Below, piece by piece: positions 10,566-23,154 of a stretch of 64,000 nt of DNA. Source of the DNA: Taudactylus pleione (Eukaryota > Chordata > Amphibia > Anura > Myobatrachidae); contig JAUIMM010001030.1 of assembly GCA_031769625.1 (NCBI GenBank), forward strand, positions 349,501-413,500, in the 5' to 3' direction. Within the stretch, counting starts at the first letter, position 1, and every line of letters begins with the position of its first letter. The notes beneath the pieces are model-generated. The model worked only from the letters and a program-made list of their open reading frames with translations, was not told the DNA's origin and searched no databases. A program made the position numbers and the translations under genes.

Positions 10566-11096
10566 AAAGCGTCAACCTGGACTCCATAAAAGCTCAAATG
10601 CCGACAGAGGTGTTTAGATTTCACCAGTGACGGAGTGAGAGTTTCAGAGTACCATCAAACTTTACCTATTAGTCAGATGGCTTAAGTTCGGAGTATTACA
10701 AGATTTTATCCCCATGTAATCGCACTGCCCAACTGTCTGCCATTGACATATCTATAATGGGTGCACGGTTACGGAGTACAGGAGGGGCCAACATTGCACA
10801 CCCTGCACCTAAAGATTATACTTGTCAGCCTAAATGGTCACCCCTCCCCACATGACTTCAACAGGACTCGCATTACTATTCTTCCTAAACCAGACAGAAA
10901 CCCCACCCTCTTACTCATCTCATCACCTTTTATTCTGGTTAAATCAGGATTTTAAAATCTCTCAATTTTTTTGCACTACATCTGCAGTCCATACTTCCCA
11001 CATTGATACACCCTGCTCAAACTTACTTATTAAAAACAAGAAACTGTGGGCAGGATTCTGAGGTGACAGTAAAGCAAAAAGGAGCAAGACACTGTG
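10566..11096. other. unassigned, possibly Penelope flank
   Basis: No convincing exon. The first 150 bases may still be element sequence. Confidence 0.3.
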
Positions 11097-11208
11097 GGCC
11101 TGATTCAGCAAGGAACGCTATTCTGCTTATACGCACGCAACTGCGTTGCTAATATTAGTGGTGATATTTAATGGATTGGCATTGCAGACTCAGCTTGACA
11201 TAAGAGAT
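11097..11208. mobile_element. short Harbinger-type 'gggcctgattcag' element
   Basis: It starts GGGCCTGATTCAGCAAGGAA, the terminus shared with 32838, 49512 and others. A weak inverted counterpart (cagactcagc) occurs near 11195-11204. It sits where the minus-strand DIRS copy stops and probably caused or marks that truncation. Confidence 0.5.
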
Positions 11209-11264
11209 GCCAGCTTGAAGTCCCATCTTACTGCCAGTGCTTCCACAAAGGCTGCTGACGGGTC

Positions 11265-12790
11265 TCTGGACCTGGACCCGTATCTGGGTTCCTTGTGGTT
11301 GTGACGTGATGCCATGAGATTTCTGGTAGACCTCATTTGTTTACCAGGAGCTGAAACACTCACCGGACGGAAAGACCACTCTCCAGCGTGTATGTCCTGG
11401 CGACTTAAGAATTCTGCTTTCCAATGGAGTATTCCCTGTATAAATATTGCCGAGATGGTGGGACGATGACATTCTGCCCAAATCAGAACCTGTCACCTGC
11501 TGCATAACTTCCTGTGCTTCCCTGATGGTTGATAGGCCACTGTAGTCACTTTATCGGACTGGATCTGAACCGGTCTGCCCTGGAGCAGGTAATGTGCCAT
11601 GATAAGTGCTTTGTATACTGCTCGCAGTTCCAAAATGTTTATAGGCAAATGACTTTTGGATTTGTCCATCTTCCCTGAATGGTGTAATGACCTGTCACTA
11701 GCCCCCATCCATGAAGACCACCCAATTTGGAATCCAGATTGGGCACCCTTTGTTCAGTTAGTCCTTTTTCAGCCACCACAGGAGGGAGTGACGAACCTCT
11801 GGAGTGAGAAGGGTCCTCTGGGACCTTATTGGATGATACTGTGCGTTCCACTTGGAGAGAATCAATTTTTTGCAGAGGCCAGGAATGGTATTGAGCATAC
11901 CCCACCATGTGGAAGGTGGATACCATTGATCCCAGGACCTGCATCGCTGATAGAACAGGTACCCTTCACTTGCGTACTCTCAACAAATAGGGCCGCAATC
12001 TTGTCCTCTGGTAGAAAGACCCTTTGTGTCTGGGAGTCTAGAAGTGCTCCCAGATGTACCATCTGCTGTGTTGGAGAAAGAGAATTTCTTCCAATTGATG
12101 ATCCAGCCATGCTTCTGTAGGCAGGCTATGGTCAGCAGAAGATGGTGTTGTAAAACAACTGGAGTTTGTGCCAATATCAGAAAGTCGTCCAGATATGGTA
12201 GTATTCTGACTCCCTGACGCATGAGATAGGCTGTCATGACTGCCATTATCTTGGTAAATACCCGAGAGGCTGTTGATATGCCAAAGGGCAGCGCCTGGGA
12301 TTGGTAATGTTGCTGTAGGACAACAAACTGCAGAAATTGTTGGTGGGATGGCGTAATGGGAACATGCAAATACGCATCCTGAATGTCCAGGGAAACCATA
12401 TCATCCCCAGGTTCCATTGACAAAATAATTGACCGGAGAGTTTACATACGGAACTTGGGTACACGGATAAGTTTGTTGAGGGTTTTTAGATTTAGAATAG
12501 GGCAATGAGAGTCATTCGGTTTCCGAACCAAAAATAGATTGGAATAATAACGCCTTCTTTGTTGTAACACAGGAACCGGTATAATTACCCCTGCCTGCAG
12601 CAGGAAAAGAATGGCCCTCCTGAAGGGTCACCTTTACCGCACCTGATGGAAGAATTATGCAAGAAAACTTCTTGGGAGGAAGCCTACAAAAAGTGAGAGC
12701 ATACCCCCTGAGAGACCACTTCTCGGACCCAGGCATCTGGTTGTTGTTGGATGCCAGCAATCCACAAAATGAAGAAGTCGGCCCTCCACC
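11265..12790 (-). pseudogene. DIRS reverse transcriptase/RNase H pseudogene
   Basis: The best segment (12423-11980) contains MVSLDIQDAYLHVPI (RT motif A), ALPFGIS and ILPYLDDFLILA, whose catalytic YLDD lies at 12195-12184. The RNase H part (11700-11493) reads GASDRSLHHSGKMDKSKSH and LPINILELRAVYKAL. The frame shifts at least three times. The YLDD box survives here, whereas the plus-strand copy has lost it. Confidence 0.85.
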
Positions 12791-12949
12791 CTGGAATCCC
12801 CCAGGCGGAGGCCCGCCCCATTAGGCCGAGGGTTTGTTGTCTAGCTTAGAAGTTGGGCAGCCTAGACCTCTTAGTTTGTCGCCTGGTTGTCCTGCGAAAA
12901 CTAAACTGCCTGGAGGAAGACCGAAAATAAAACTGCCTAGACTTCAATG

Positions 12950-14430
12950 TAGCTGTAGATGGCAGACATGCAGATTTTGAAGCTGCCAAAGTAGCTATTA
13001 TCTTATCTAACGCTGCTCCAAAAAGTATATTTCCATAAAAGGGTAAAAAGTTTCCAGAGCCTTCATTGATCCTGTATTAGCTTTCCAGGACCAGGATAAA
13101 CGGACGCTGTTGATGCTTTAGAAGCTAAAATTCCAGCATCTATTGCAGCTCCTGCCAATTAGGAGGTCGCTTCCTGTATATGGGAGATATTCTCTGATAG
13201 CATCTGGTAGAGATTCCTCCAATGCCCTTGTCCATTCCTCAACAGCTTTGGTTACCCAGGCTCCAGCCATAGCTGGACGAGTAGAGGCTCCCGATGATGA
13301 AAATATTGCCTTAAGACATGTTTCAATTTTCATATCTGTAGAATCCTTAAGAGAAGATGCTGATGGAATAGGCAACGTAGCATTTCTGACTGCGTCACAT
13401 GAGCATCCACAGTAGGAGGTACCTCCCACTTAGTACATTCAGAAGCTGGCAAAGGATACCACGATGTTAATCTTTTATGCACATAATAGTTTATCCGGGT
13501 TACCCCATGACTCTTTCATAAGCTCAGTGAGTTGCTCAGATTTAGGAAACTCCGTTTTGACCATCTTCTGGTGTTTAAACAGCCTTCTTACTCAAGATGA
13601 TGAAGCAGCTCCTAGTATCTAGGATTGATTTAACCGCCCTCCCTAAAGAAGGAACATCCACTGAGGACAGATGGTCCCCTCCCTAGCTAGACCCCGGAGA
13701 AGAACCCGGCACATCATCTGATGATGCGTCGGAATCCATAGGCTGAGTATACTGATAAATAGATAACTTGCGTTTAGGCAAAAGAACAATGTGTATGCGC
13801 CAGTATATGTTTTGTATATCTTGTGTTTAAGCACCTTAGTAACTACCGGTCTTCTTGTAACCGCTACTAAGCCATACTCTGACTTGAGTGTGCATAAGCA
13901 TCCCTCCAGGAAGGATGTACAGGAGGTGTAAATGTACTATGCTGTGGGTACCCCATACAAGGTGGCATTATGTGAATAGCCATACGATCCACAAACTGCT
14001 TCATAACCTGAGACAAGGAAGACACTCAAGATGGCTCTTGTACAGGGTCTGGTATACTGGACTGGTGAGGTGGCTCTTTATAACAGACAGCACACAAACC
14101 ATCCTGAGAGGTCAAGCCCGCTAAACAGGTTTTACATTAAATCAGCACAGGAGCCCCCTCCTCCTGATTGCCTTTACTTATTGACATATCAATTTCAAAG
14201 GCAACAATGCAATGTAATGTGAAAAACTTCACAAATAACAATTAAATGTGAAGTATAAGAAAAATAAAAACTGCACACCTGCACCAGAGGGATGAGGAGA
14301 AAAACAGTAATGGCTGTAACTGATAGTCAGAAATAAAAGCCAGTATAAACAGCAGCTAGCAAACAGTCACATACAATGCATATGCAATTTAGTTGCAATG
14401 GGCTCTGAATCAACTACTCAAAACACGATG
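12950..14430 (-). pseudogene. DIRS gag-like pseudogene
   Basis: Starting near 14260, the minus strand reads a CxxC...CxxC block (CKTCLAGLT...CAVCYKEPP), then MKQFVDRMA, matching the plus copy at 34545-34846. Further on (13429-13118) NATLPIPSASSLKDSTDMK and AMAGAWVTKAVEEW match the plus copy at 43230-43400. Stops and frameshifts separate the blocks. The role of this ORF is nucleocapsid-like by position only. Confidence 0.75.
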
Positions 14431-15265
14431 CTTGGTAGGATATAGAGCACTATATCCTGACCCATGAGAAAGGTATACAGGGAGACTGACCCAAAACTTC
14501 CCGAGACCAACAGCTCACAGCAGCGCACCAATAGTGGACTGTGAGCGTCTCATATACACGAGGCAGGTAGGAGGAGCAACCCAGACGTGCAAAAACCTTT
14601 GATGGGGCCACATCTGGGTCGGGGGAAGAGCTGCCAGGGGAGCGCCTACCTCCCCTACACTGCGTCAACCAAACAGGTAAGATGGCCACGCAGCAGCAGA
14701 AGCATCTGTTGCCGATCCCCGGCGTCAGATGATAAGGCCCCGATGGTCTAGTGAGGACTCGGACGCTCCGGGTCCTAACTGCAGTGGCATCCAATGTGTG
14801 TCCTACGCCGGAAGCAAGGACTGCCGAGTGCGATTCCCTGTAAGCGAAAAATCGCCTTACCTGATATTTCCGTGCGTCCGGCTGCAGTCCAGGTGCCAGC
14901 ATCGCTGTTAACACGCTCAGCAGAGACCCTCCGGAATCACCAGCTCTATTACTGGTGGTGCGGCCCAGCGGAGGTACAAGGAGTCGCAGTATATGCATCT
15001 TAATTCAGACGCTCAGCACTGCCAACCCAAAACAGAGAAAATAAAACATAAAAGCTTAGGACTGATTGAGCAGGCCCCTGTTACAAGGGTGCGTCTGAAT
15101 CCTAACGCACAAAACTAACAACTGAAGGCCTGTGGCTAGGCGTTGGGTATATATCGAGGAGAACACTAGCTGAAAGCTTTAACTGTTTGATGCCTGGATC
15201 TCTCCAATCACATTATTCCTGTGGATCCCTATGGACCCTGAAGAAGAAACAATCAGTAACATCGG

Positions 15266-15900
15266 ACCCAGACGCAGAGTTAAGGAAGCCCAGACCTAAC
15301 GCAGGAATTGCTAACTTCTGCGCATGCTATGAATACTCAGGAGGTATCTGGTAACGCAGTGGAGAATTTATGCGCTCCCATGCAAATGTGTTCACACTGC
15401 TACCCCCGACCCGTACGCAGCTCTGACAGCAGCGCCTGGCTCACACACTGGGATCATACGCAGTGCGAATTAATCGACCGATTGCGTGCATATACGCAAA
15501 TGCATTTCTTGCTGAATCAATTAAAATAACGATTTTAACAGAAGTAGGCAGACACACTGGGCTAGATATAATACAACGCGAATTCAATAGCGCCAGGAAG
15601 GAGCTCCCGGAACTATTCAACACAGTGCGCTGGTTTTGTCAGAGATTGCCGGTTCTCGCGCCTTAAACAAGGTGTTTAGTCACGAGAACCGGCATTCTTA
15701 GACTAAACTGTCAGGCGTGATGCTGTTTCTGCGGCGTTAAGGGCAGAAAACAGCATTGTGCCTGTAGTTTTGTCGGATTTCTGACAAAATTAGGAGGGAT
15801 GCGAGAAGAAATCTTTAGTCGCACTGAATTTAACTTGCTCTGGGAGCTCATTCCTGGCGCTATTCAATTCGCGTTGAATTGAATGGAGCCCACTGTCCAC
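15266..15900. repeat. palindromic 'gcgaattcaat' repeat
   Basis: Inverted blocks cgcgaattcaatagcgccag (15578-15597) and its complement near 15856-15875 frame an interior with inverted gagaaccgg/ccggttctc. A non-autonomous DNA element is likely; target duplications were not resolved. Confidence 0.5.
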
Positions 15901-17341
15901 CTACTTCTTCTCCCATCAATTTGTACATAAGCATTATTTAGTTATGTTAGAGGCAGATATTCTTACTTACTCTGTTACTCGGCATATTTTATGATTTGCA
16001 GCCAACAGCTTTGGTTTTGCCTAACACATTAACCATAAAAAAAAAAATGTGTTACTGGCCCACCAACTTGTGGCACCCCACAGGTGCCCTGCGGAAACCC
16101 ACGGTGCCACAGCACCCAGTTTGGGAACCATGGAATTCAAGGCATTGGTACACAAGATACTCATCATCTGTATGTCTCACTCTTCTTAAAGAACCTGTAC
16201 AATGTATAAGCTCAGCCCCCAATTTGAAATGATTATAGACATATAAGGCTCACAAGTCTTATTATTAGATAGTCTATCTTTTCAGCTTTACACACTAGTT
16301 TCTCTTTAATTGGTCATGTATTGGTTTGACCATTAACAATAATTAAAATGTAATAGCTTTGCCCTATCAATTTCTGTCAATTGCCTTATTTATTGGTATG
16401 CATAGTCAAAGCTTTCACCACACAGAAATTTTTGTGAGTTTAGTCACAAACAAGCGATATCAACCATGATTTTCTGATAGCAGTGGTTGTATACTTACGC
16501 ACAAATATCATTAAAACGAATGAGAGATGGTTGTTCGCCATTTTCAAACGACAAACACCATGCGCATAGCACCCATTCGTTTTAACAACCCATGTCAGCA
16601 CGACTACAATAAAATGAACAATAACATGATTTGTTGACTTTTTTTTTTTTTGTTCTAGTTAGCCGGACTCCATTGATGACTGAGGTGTGTGCAAGCAGTA
16701 CGTTGCTTAGTTCCCTGCCACCAAATAAATTTAAGAGACCTGCATTTCCATAATTTCGATCATTCCATTCCTTCTACTGGTAGCACATTATAATTCAATA
16801 ATAGCCACTATTATTTAGGTAAAAAAGTGATTCATGAATGTACTCTGCATCCTATAACGATGTCAAATAAGGCATCTTTTTAAATAAATCATGCTTTAGG
16901 GTATGATTTTATTTTTTAAAATATATAGGTTTTTTTTTTTCCATCAATGCATTAGTCTGTCACTAATATTCTACCTTTCATACAATACAATGGTATACAT
17001 AATATTATAAGGCTAGGATCCCATAGGCACTTTGTGCTCTTGAAGCTTTTATAAAGAGATACTTGGCACATATGTGCTCTATTTGCTAGCATATTGCCAG
17101 CAGTGTTAACTCCAAGTTCACATCTCTTGAGTAAATAAAATATGAAACACTCTCTGCGCCTTTGTACGGTTTCAGTGCTAGTATGACGGAAATTGTTTTT
17201 TTTGCCAGCTACGTGCAGGCATAAAGAGCTTTTCAACCCTATGGGAAAACTTCAAATCGAGCATGAGATGACGTTGGACCCTCGTACGATGTGCAGCTGC
17301 ACCCATAGCAGATTATTACTGTAAGGAATTTATAGTATTTA
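15901..17341. other. no gene recognised
   Basis: A/T-rich DNA. At 16440-16620 are inverted gttcg/cattcgtttt motifs like the 'acgatttt' MITEs, but no clear ends. T-runs at 16641 and 16930. Confidence 0.35.
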
Positions 17342-17474
17342 TTCTAGCATTCTGCATCAGTAAGGAGGGCATATTTTAATGTTGAAGGGGTAAATATTAG
17401 ACGTGATGCATCACTATAACTACTCACGTATAAAATATGCCCTCCTCATTGATTATTTGCAGGGTGCTAGAACG
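17342..17474. repeat. imperfect palindrome, 133 bp
   Basis: ttctagcattctgcatcagt ... ggagggcatatttta on the left pairs with taaaatatgccctcc ... gcagggtgctagaa on the right. A small MITE is likely. Confidence 0.6.
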
Positions 17475-17874
17475 AACACTAGGAAAACCTTAATTTTTGC
17501 TTTTATTTCTATGGAGTGAGAACAAAAACAAGCAAGTATTTCCTACTAGATAACATGTGTTACATTACCGAGCAAGGTTTTCGATGGAACCTCACTATTT
17601 GATCTCATGTTCAATACACTACTGCTTAAAATGGGACTCTTGTCTAATTTATTTCCTTATGGTGTTTCATATACACAACCAAACATAATAGGTGTAATCA
17701 AGACCATAATAAACAAAACCTATGTGGCAAGCAATATTTCAGTCCAAACACTTGTCTCTTGCGAACACTAGAAGGGAATGACACCACTTTGAATATAGTA
17801 CAGTACTAAATGTTTTCTTATTTCCTTTTGTCTCTGTAAACCAGTAATAAGTAGTCTACCTTGAGAGGCAGAGG

Positions 17875-18137
17875 GCCTGATTTAGAGGTGGATGATATGC
17901 AGGCGCTTCTTTTGGTGGTCATCCATCTGAGACTATGCAAATGCCGCTACAACACCCTTCCCTGGTATACTTCGGTGTGAATGAATGTGCAAGTACAGAC
18001 AGCTCTGAGTGTCTGTAGATACTGTAATACCGATTGGTGCACCTTTAGACGCCATCGGTTGCACCAGCGATATGGCAGGAGAATATTTACTGTCTAGGTA
18101 TGGAGGGCCAGATTCATCCACCTCTAAGATCTGCTCC
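17875..18137. mobile_element. Harbinger-type MITE, decayed
   Basis: The left end gggcctgatttagaggtgga is inverted at the right as tccacctctaag near 18116-18129. Same terminal family as 32838-33436 but a different interior. Confidence 0.55.
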
Positions 18138-18292
18138 TCCCACGTCACTTTAGCTACACACCCACTTCCATAACACAGCACTTTTGCGCATCTTGATAGT
18201 CACCTCCCAGTAATGGCCCAACACTTTTCTGATACCGTGAGCCTTAATTGCAGCTATGCCTTTGTGCATAAACACTAACGTATGCACTGTAG

Positions 18293-18834
18293 GGGGCAAT
18301 TCAATGGTTTTCCTCAGCAGCTGACTATTGGGCGCCTGACGGAGCAATTCAACTGTTGCTCCCATCAGACACAAATAGTCACCAACGCTGGCATTTCTGC
18401 TTGCTCCCTCCTGAGGTGGTGAGCAGAAATGTGAGCTAAGTTGGGAATTTGGGCACCCAATGCAGTACTTTAGACGGGTTTAACCGCTTTCTGCTGCTAA
18501 ACCCAGTGCTTCTGGGCGCACACAGGTGTCCTTTGGGGGGGAGAGGGGGCAGCTGAATTACTAGCTCCCCCCTCCCCTGTGAAGAAACTTACCTCTCTTC
18601 ATGCTGGCACCACTACACGCCAGCAGGGCTCCTGAGTCCCGCCGTCGCTGCTTCTTGCTGGATCTCACTGGAACCAGCAGGCATGTGGGCTCCTCACATC
18701 CACCCGAGCACTGCATCACTTCAGAGGCCAGCGTTCACAGTTCCAGTTGGGGTCTACCAAGCCGCATCGGGAGAAAAAAAAAAAAAAAAGAAAGCCACAT
18801 GCGGCTCGAGAGCCGCGGGTTGGCCATCCCTGCT
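18293..18834 (-). mobile_element. 'gggggcaattcaa' repeat plus hAT-type element
   Basis: 18293-18570 begins gggggcaattcaatggtttt and reaches a degraded inverse, agctgaattactagctcccc. From about 18585 a hAT-type element lies inverted: read from 18834 it starts CAGGGATGGCCAACCCGCGG, the terminus of the 51909-53435 element. Its interior, inverted, carries the tgccagcatgaag...gtaagtttcttc block and the ctggatc...ccagcagg palindrome of that family. The far end was not found. Confidence 0.6.
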
Positions 18835-18949
18835 GTAGACAGTAACTACCATTCTATATCTGCGACAGCACTGTAACTAAACTACTCAGGAACGTTTGGA
18901 AAACCTATTGCACTAAAATCGAATTGAAAACAGACCAGTTTAAAAGTAA

Positions 18950-19190
18950 AGCTGCATACACAAACAACGATTTTTTGAATGATTATCGTTAAACGATATC
19001 GTTTGAAAAAATCGTTCACTTTCTGAGACGAACGATGATCGTTCACGTTTGTAGTTCAGTCAGACTTGTCAACTCAACGATTTTCATTAAGGGAATATGC
19101 AAAAATCGTTTGTAGTTCAAAAAAATCGTTCATTACACTTTAGAAAATCTGACAGAAGATCGTTGGTAACAAAATCGTTGTGTGTGTCAA
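18950..19190. mobile_element. MITE rich in 'aacgattttt' palindromes
   Basis: It begins AGCTGCATACACAAACAACG after TAA (18947-18949). The interior has multiple inverted copies of aaaatcgtt/aacgatttt. A related copy in the opposite sense lies at 60406-60690 and a shorter relative at 56688-56955. The right boundary is unclear. Confidence 0.65.
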
Positions 19191-19557
19191 GGGCAATAAA
19201 ACTTAATATTTATTAAAACTAAAATTAATTCTGATAACATTTCCTCCATAAAGCAACATGTACTTATTCTACAACATCCCTGACATGGCATTGCAAAAGT
19301 ACCCATTTGCCTCACCTGGTACTTACAAACCCACTTTCTTTCATCCCAATGCATAGGAGGATCTCAACTCACTACTGGGCATCACAATTATGAAAGTTAT
19401 GCAATTTTTAAATGCCTTTGCATTCTTAAGTCCAACTTGACATGTTCAAGTACCTCAAAAACATACAATCATAGTAAGAAAGGCTGATTGTATTCACATA
19501 AAGTGGTCAGACTTTAAAACTGTACCCTAATACCAGGTATATTTTCCTCCATGCATA

Positions 19558-20388
19558 CAGGGGTCAATCAAATTAGGTGCGAAATGAGAGTTGCTATTTT
19601 CTCTTCAAATTCATACAGCGAATTCATTTTGGAATCCAATTAGCAACTCGCACTGAACCAGTGAGACTGAATTTGCATTTTTCCATTCACAACTCCCTGA
19701 GGGTGAGGGGGAAAATCTTTATTTTAAGGTTAAAATATTGGGACACTGTGCTGAACCCCTTGGATACCCCACCTAATGATTAATTGGAAGTTTCCAATTA
19801 GCTTAATTAGCCCAATTACGTGTCATTTTTTGGAGTAAAAAAAAATATATATATATATTAATTCCTCAAAACTACCCCAAAATCAAACTTTTTCATTAGT
19901 TTAGGCACCCCAAATGTATTTACAATTTTTTTTATTAATTGATAAAAAATTGGGTTTTTTTTACAATTTTTCAAGGTGCCCTCAAAAGTACCCCAAAAGC
20001 ACCTTTGTTTTGCATTTTTAAGTTAATTCGTTTGAGATTAAACAAATAAAAGTTTGCTTTTAATAATTTTTTTTTGCATATTTTTTTTTTTTTTTTTAAA
20101 AAGCACAAATCAGCCATTTGACACCACGTAAGAACCTGCAGTACTTTCCTAATGCCCACAAACAGCCTTCTATATGGTCCTGCTAATGAAATTATCAATT
20201 TTGGGGGGTCCAGGATGGTCTCCCCACTTTATGCATTTCTGTGGCAGTTAATTTGCACCCCTCCGCTGCGCGTACCGTGAATAAGCATTTTTTAATCGGA
20301 ATGGAGAGTTCTTGGGAGCACACATTCGTGTGAACTCTGCGGGTTTCAAGAAAAACTCGCAATTCGCACCTAATTCCACATGACTAGT
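19558..20388. repeat. long inverted-end repeat 'tcaattaggtgcga'
   Basis: The left end ggggtcaatcaaattaggtg cgaa and the right end ttcgcacctaatt are inverse. The interior is A/T-rich with T-runs at 20067-20098. The same ends frame 21112-21806. A non-autonomous DNA transposon is likely; superfamily undecided. Confidence 0.55.
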
Positions 20389-20399
20389 TTTTACCTCTG

Positions 20400-21109
20400 T
20401 TCTAGCTGGCATTATAATAGTTTATCTGCCATTTCTCTTTATTTTATATTCTGATTGAATGTATCTAATCTCAACAAGAATAAACCATGGAGGAAATCTA
20501 TGGAAAACACCAACTTTTTCTCTAGAATGGAGCTACATGAAGTTACAAATGTAAACATGATATATACCAATAAATGTTAGATATCATTCATGCGCTGCAA
20601 AACAATGTCCGGCAAGGTTCCTAAATATGTGCTATAGCGCATATTTCACCTAGTATTGAGGATCGGGGACTCACTTTTACAGAAAGGGTGGGTCCCCAGG
20701 AACGTGCTCAGCTGTGGACAATCTCTGGCTCCTGAGTGGGCTGAGATGCTGTGTGCTGCGACAAATAGGAACCTGCCCTGTCTACCCCTTCAAAAGCTGA
20801 CGGAAATGTCATTCACTGCCGCCCCTCCTGCTGTTTGGAGGAGGCAACTCGGCTCACAGTGAGGAGCATAAGCCAGGGGGACAGGGTGACAGATACCCCC
20901 GGGCAGGTCCCATTTTTTGCATTATGGGACGGCCGCTGTTATCTGCATGGGCTGCGCAACGCTGTCTGTTGCAACAGGTATCATCTGGCCAGAAGTACAG
21001 TGGGAACTTGTCACAAGGATGCAACATTATAATTGGGGACTGCAGTCTGACCTCTATGTACAAAACTGATGCTATTGAAACATACATGTATATTTGCCTA
21101 CACACTTTG
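20400..21109. other. unassigned, moderately GC-rich
   Basis: No conserved protein motif or confident splice pair was recognised. The part 20650-20960 is GC-richer than its surroundings and may be repeat interior. Confidence 0.3.
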
Positions 21110-21111
21110 GA

Positions 21112-21806
21112 GGGAATTCAATTAGGTGCGTTCATCTCAAACCCGCACGTGGAGTTGCCTTTGTGACGGCATGTAAATGCCAAAGTCATTGTACCTTGCT
21201 CCTCTAGCCCTGGACTCGCACATTTTTGTTTGCAGCCTATGCGGCTGAGATAAAAAATGTGCTAATCCAGAGGTACCGTAAGTGCGGCATATAGCTGCAC
21301 AGTGTTCTCTCCAGGTTGTTTTCTGCGGGAGCATCGCCCGACAGAAACAGCCCACCGTCCGGCATTTCCCCCCGCCGCATTCCAGGTCACCCTCCGCCTC
21401 CTGGTGTGGAACGCTGGCCTCTGAAGCGACCGGAGGCTAAAGAATTCCCAGTAATGCACTGCGCGGGCGACGTCATCCGCGACATGAAGAGCTTACCCTG
21501 CGCGCCTGCTAGATCCAGTCACAGAGAGGCAGCGGGAGTGTGAGCGCCGCCGCCGGGCATGTTCAGGTAAGTTCTGGGCTGGGGCCAGTCAGGGGGCATT
21601 GCATAAGGGGCCAGTCGGGGGGCACTGCATATTTCAAGTTGAAATCATTATAAAAGATCAGGGTTTAAAACATTTTATTAATGTGAAGGCCCCACCCGGC
21701 TACTTCTTAATACCACCCTGCTGGAGAATTTTTCTGGGGAAAACACTGGCTGCACTTACTGACAGGTGCAAGATAATCGCACCTAATTGAATTCCCCCCC
21801 CTGCCG
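21112..21806. repeat. 'gaattcaattaggtgcg' inverted-end repeat with GC-rich interior
   Basis: The left end gggaattcaattaggtgcg is inverted as cgcacctaattgaattcccc at 21779-21798. The interior (21320-21640) is CpG-rich and contains gccgccgccgggcatgttca followed by a splice-donor-like GGTAAGTT, and a scrap of the minisatellite motif (gggggcactgcat). This interior resembles the hAT cores at 51200 and 52100, so one repeat is probably nested in another. Confidence 0.6.
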
Positions 21807-22191
21807 ATTTGTACACGCTTATATACCTCTTTAATTTATTTTATTTTTTTCCACATTTTCCGTACAGATGATTGCATCTTTGGTGCAGGGCCGGATTTAC
21901 AGCTAGACAACCTAGACGTCCACCTAGAGCCTGGCGGGTCCCAGGGGGCCTGCGGCCCCCAGGAATCCATCCCTAACTAAGGCAGGCTTCTCTCATGTTT
22001 TGTTATACAGAGGCTTCACGGTGTTTAGGGCAGTAATAGCACTAATACCAGCGCTGGGCCCGGCTCAGTTACTGAGCCTATGCAAAATATCTCCGAGCAG
22101 AGCACCGCATGACGTCATGCCGCCTCGCCCCCGCACACTGTCTCAGCAACTCTGCACTGCAGTCAAGCGGCAGGCAGCCCGGGACCAAAAA

Positions 22192-22199
<8 letters not shown>

Positions 22200-22240
<41 letters not shown>
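22200..22240. repeat. (TA)n microsatellite
   Basis: About 20 uninterrupted TA units after an A-run. Confidence 0.95.
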
Positions 22241-22242
<2 letters not shown>

Positions 22243-22376
22243 AATGTGGTCTAGTAACACCTACTGAAATAACTATACTGCATACATTACAGTAGGTGTT
22301 GCTGGAGGTACACACACACATATATATGTGCCCTGGTTCCCTCCTAGATGTTCACTCAGAACAACCATACATGTAA

Positions 22377-22470
22377 AGGCCCCCATACATCAGCAATTTG
22401 CCACAATCGATTGAAAAAGGGAAAGATTTTTATACACAATCGATTGCAAATTGCTCATGTATGGGGGCCT
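22377..22470. mobile_element. 94-bp MITE, TAA-flanked
   Basis: AGGCCCCCATACAT and its inverse ATGTATGGGGGCCT are the ends; TAA flanks both sides (22374-22376, 22471-22473). Nearly the whole element folds back, with inner arms around the two cgattg blocks. A second palindrome follows at about 22473-22648 (agagaaagaggcggcac ... gtgccacctctctttctct). Confidence 0.85.
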
Positions 22471-22768
22471 TAACACAGAGAAAGAGGCGGCACTCACAGG
22501 TCTTGTAGATGAAAGAATCAGTCTGACAACTTTGTGTGCACTTTTTGTTGTGTTCTTGATAAAAGTAATTTCTGACCAAAACATTGAACAAGGCAGACTG
22601 ATTTGTTTATCTACAAGACCTGCGAGTGCCACCTCTCTTTCTCTGTTATATATATTATATATATTCCTGTAATAAATATGTACATGTAGTATTGTTTGAG
22701 GAAAGGGGGCCCCAAACCGATATCTTGCCTAGGGCCCCATGAGGTCTAAATCCAGCTCTGCTTTGGTG

Positions 22769-23154
22769 TCTACACAATTCTGTGACAAAAAAGTATTTGT
22801 TTCAATTATTACAGATGCATAAAGCTACAACATCACAATCAGCAATGTATGGAATATATAGTGTGCACATGCAAATACAACCAACATGGAGATGCAATGG
22901 CAGAGATTACAATCAGAAAGCATATAAAGTCTACTTTTTCATGCATGAGGCACAGATATGAATAATTACATCACACCACCATGTGTAACTTTTAGTAGCT
23001 ATTAAATAAATATTAGGTCAAACAGCTGATTTAATAACATATATAGACTGGAGATGAAGGCCTGGAGATGACAATTAATCTGCACATTGAAGGCAGCTGG
23101 ATAATTATATACAATTTAGTAACACCAAGTATGAGGTTACTTGTTTGCACACTT
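22769..23154. other. no gene recognised
   Basis: A/T-rich with no recognised motif. Confidence 0.35.

Larger units (their letters stand above)
11209..15265 (-). mobile_element. DIRS-like retrotransposon copy (minus), 3' truncated
   Basis: Reading down from 15265: a terminal/untranslated region beginning ttcttcagggtccataggg, then a gag-like frame (14430-12950), then RT and RNase H (12790-11265). The order, the LDIQDAYLHVP and YLDD motifs, and the lack of LTRs, protease and DDE integrase fit DIRS elements, which integrate with a tyrosine recombinase. The recombinase is absent: sequence stops just past the RNase H end (ALAVRWDF-like) at the 11097-11208 MITE. Many stops and frameshifts make it inactive. 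It lies in putative TDRD7 intron 1, in the sense orientation of the gene. Confidence 0.8.
21886..22760. mobile_element. non-autonomous hAT-type element with perfect 8-bp duplication
   Basis: It begins CAGGGCCGGATTTACAG and ends TAAATCCAGCTCTG. The flanks are identical, CTTTGGTG at 21878-21885 and 22761-22768. It contains a (TA)n run, a 94-bp MITE and another palindrome. No transposase. Confidence 0.9.

Noticed and set aside
14450..14998. 182-codon minus-strand frame
   Set aside because: It lies in the terminal/untranslated part of the DIRS copy, is not conserved as a frame in the plus copy and shows no domain.
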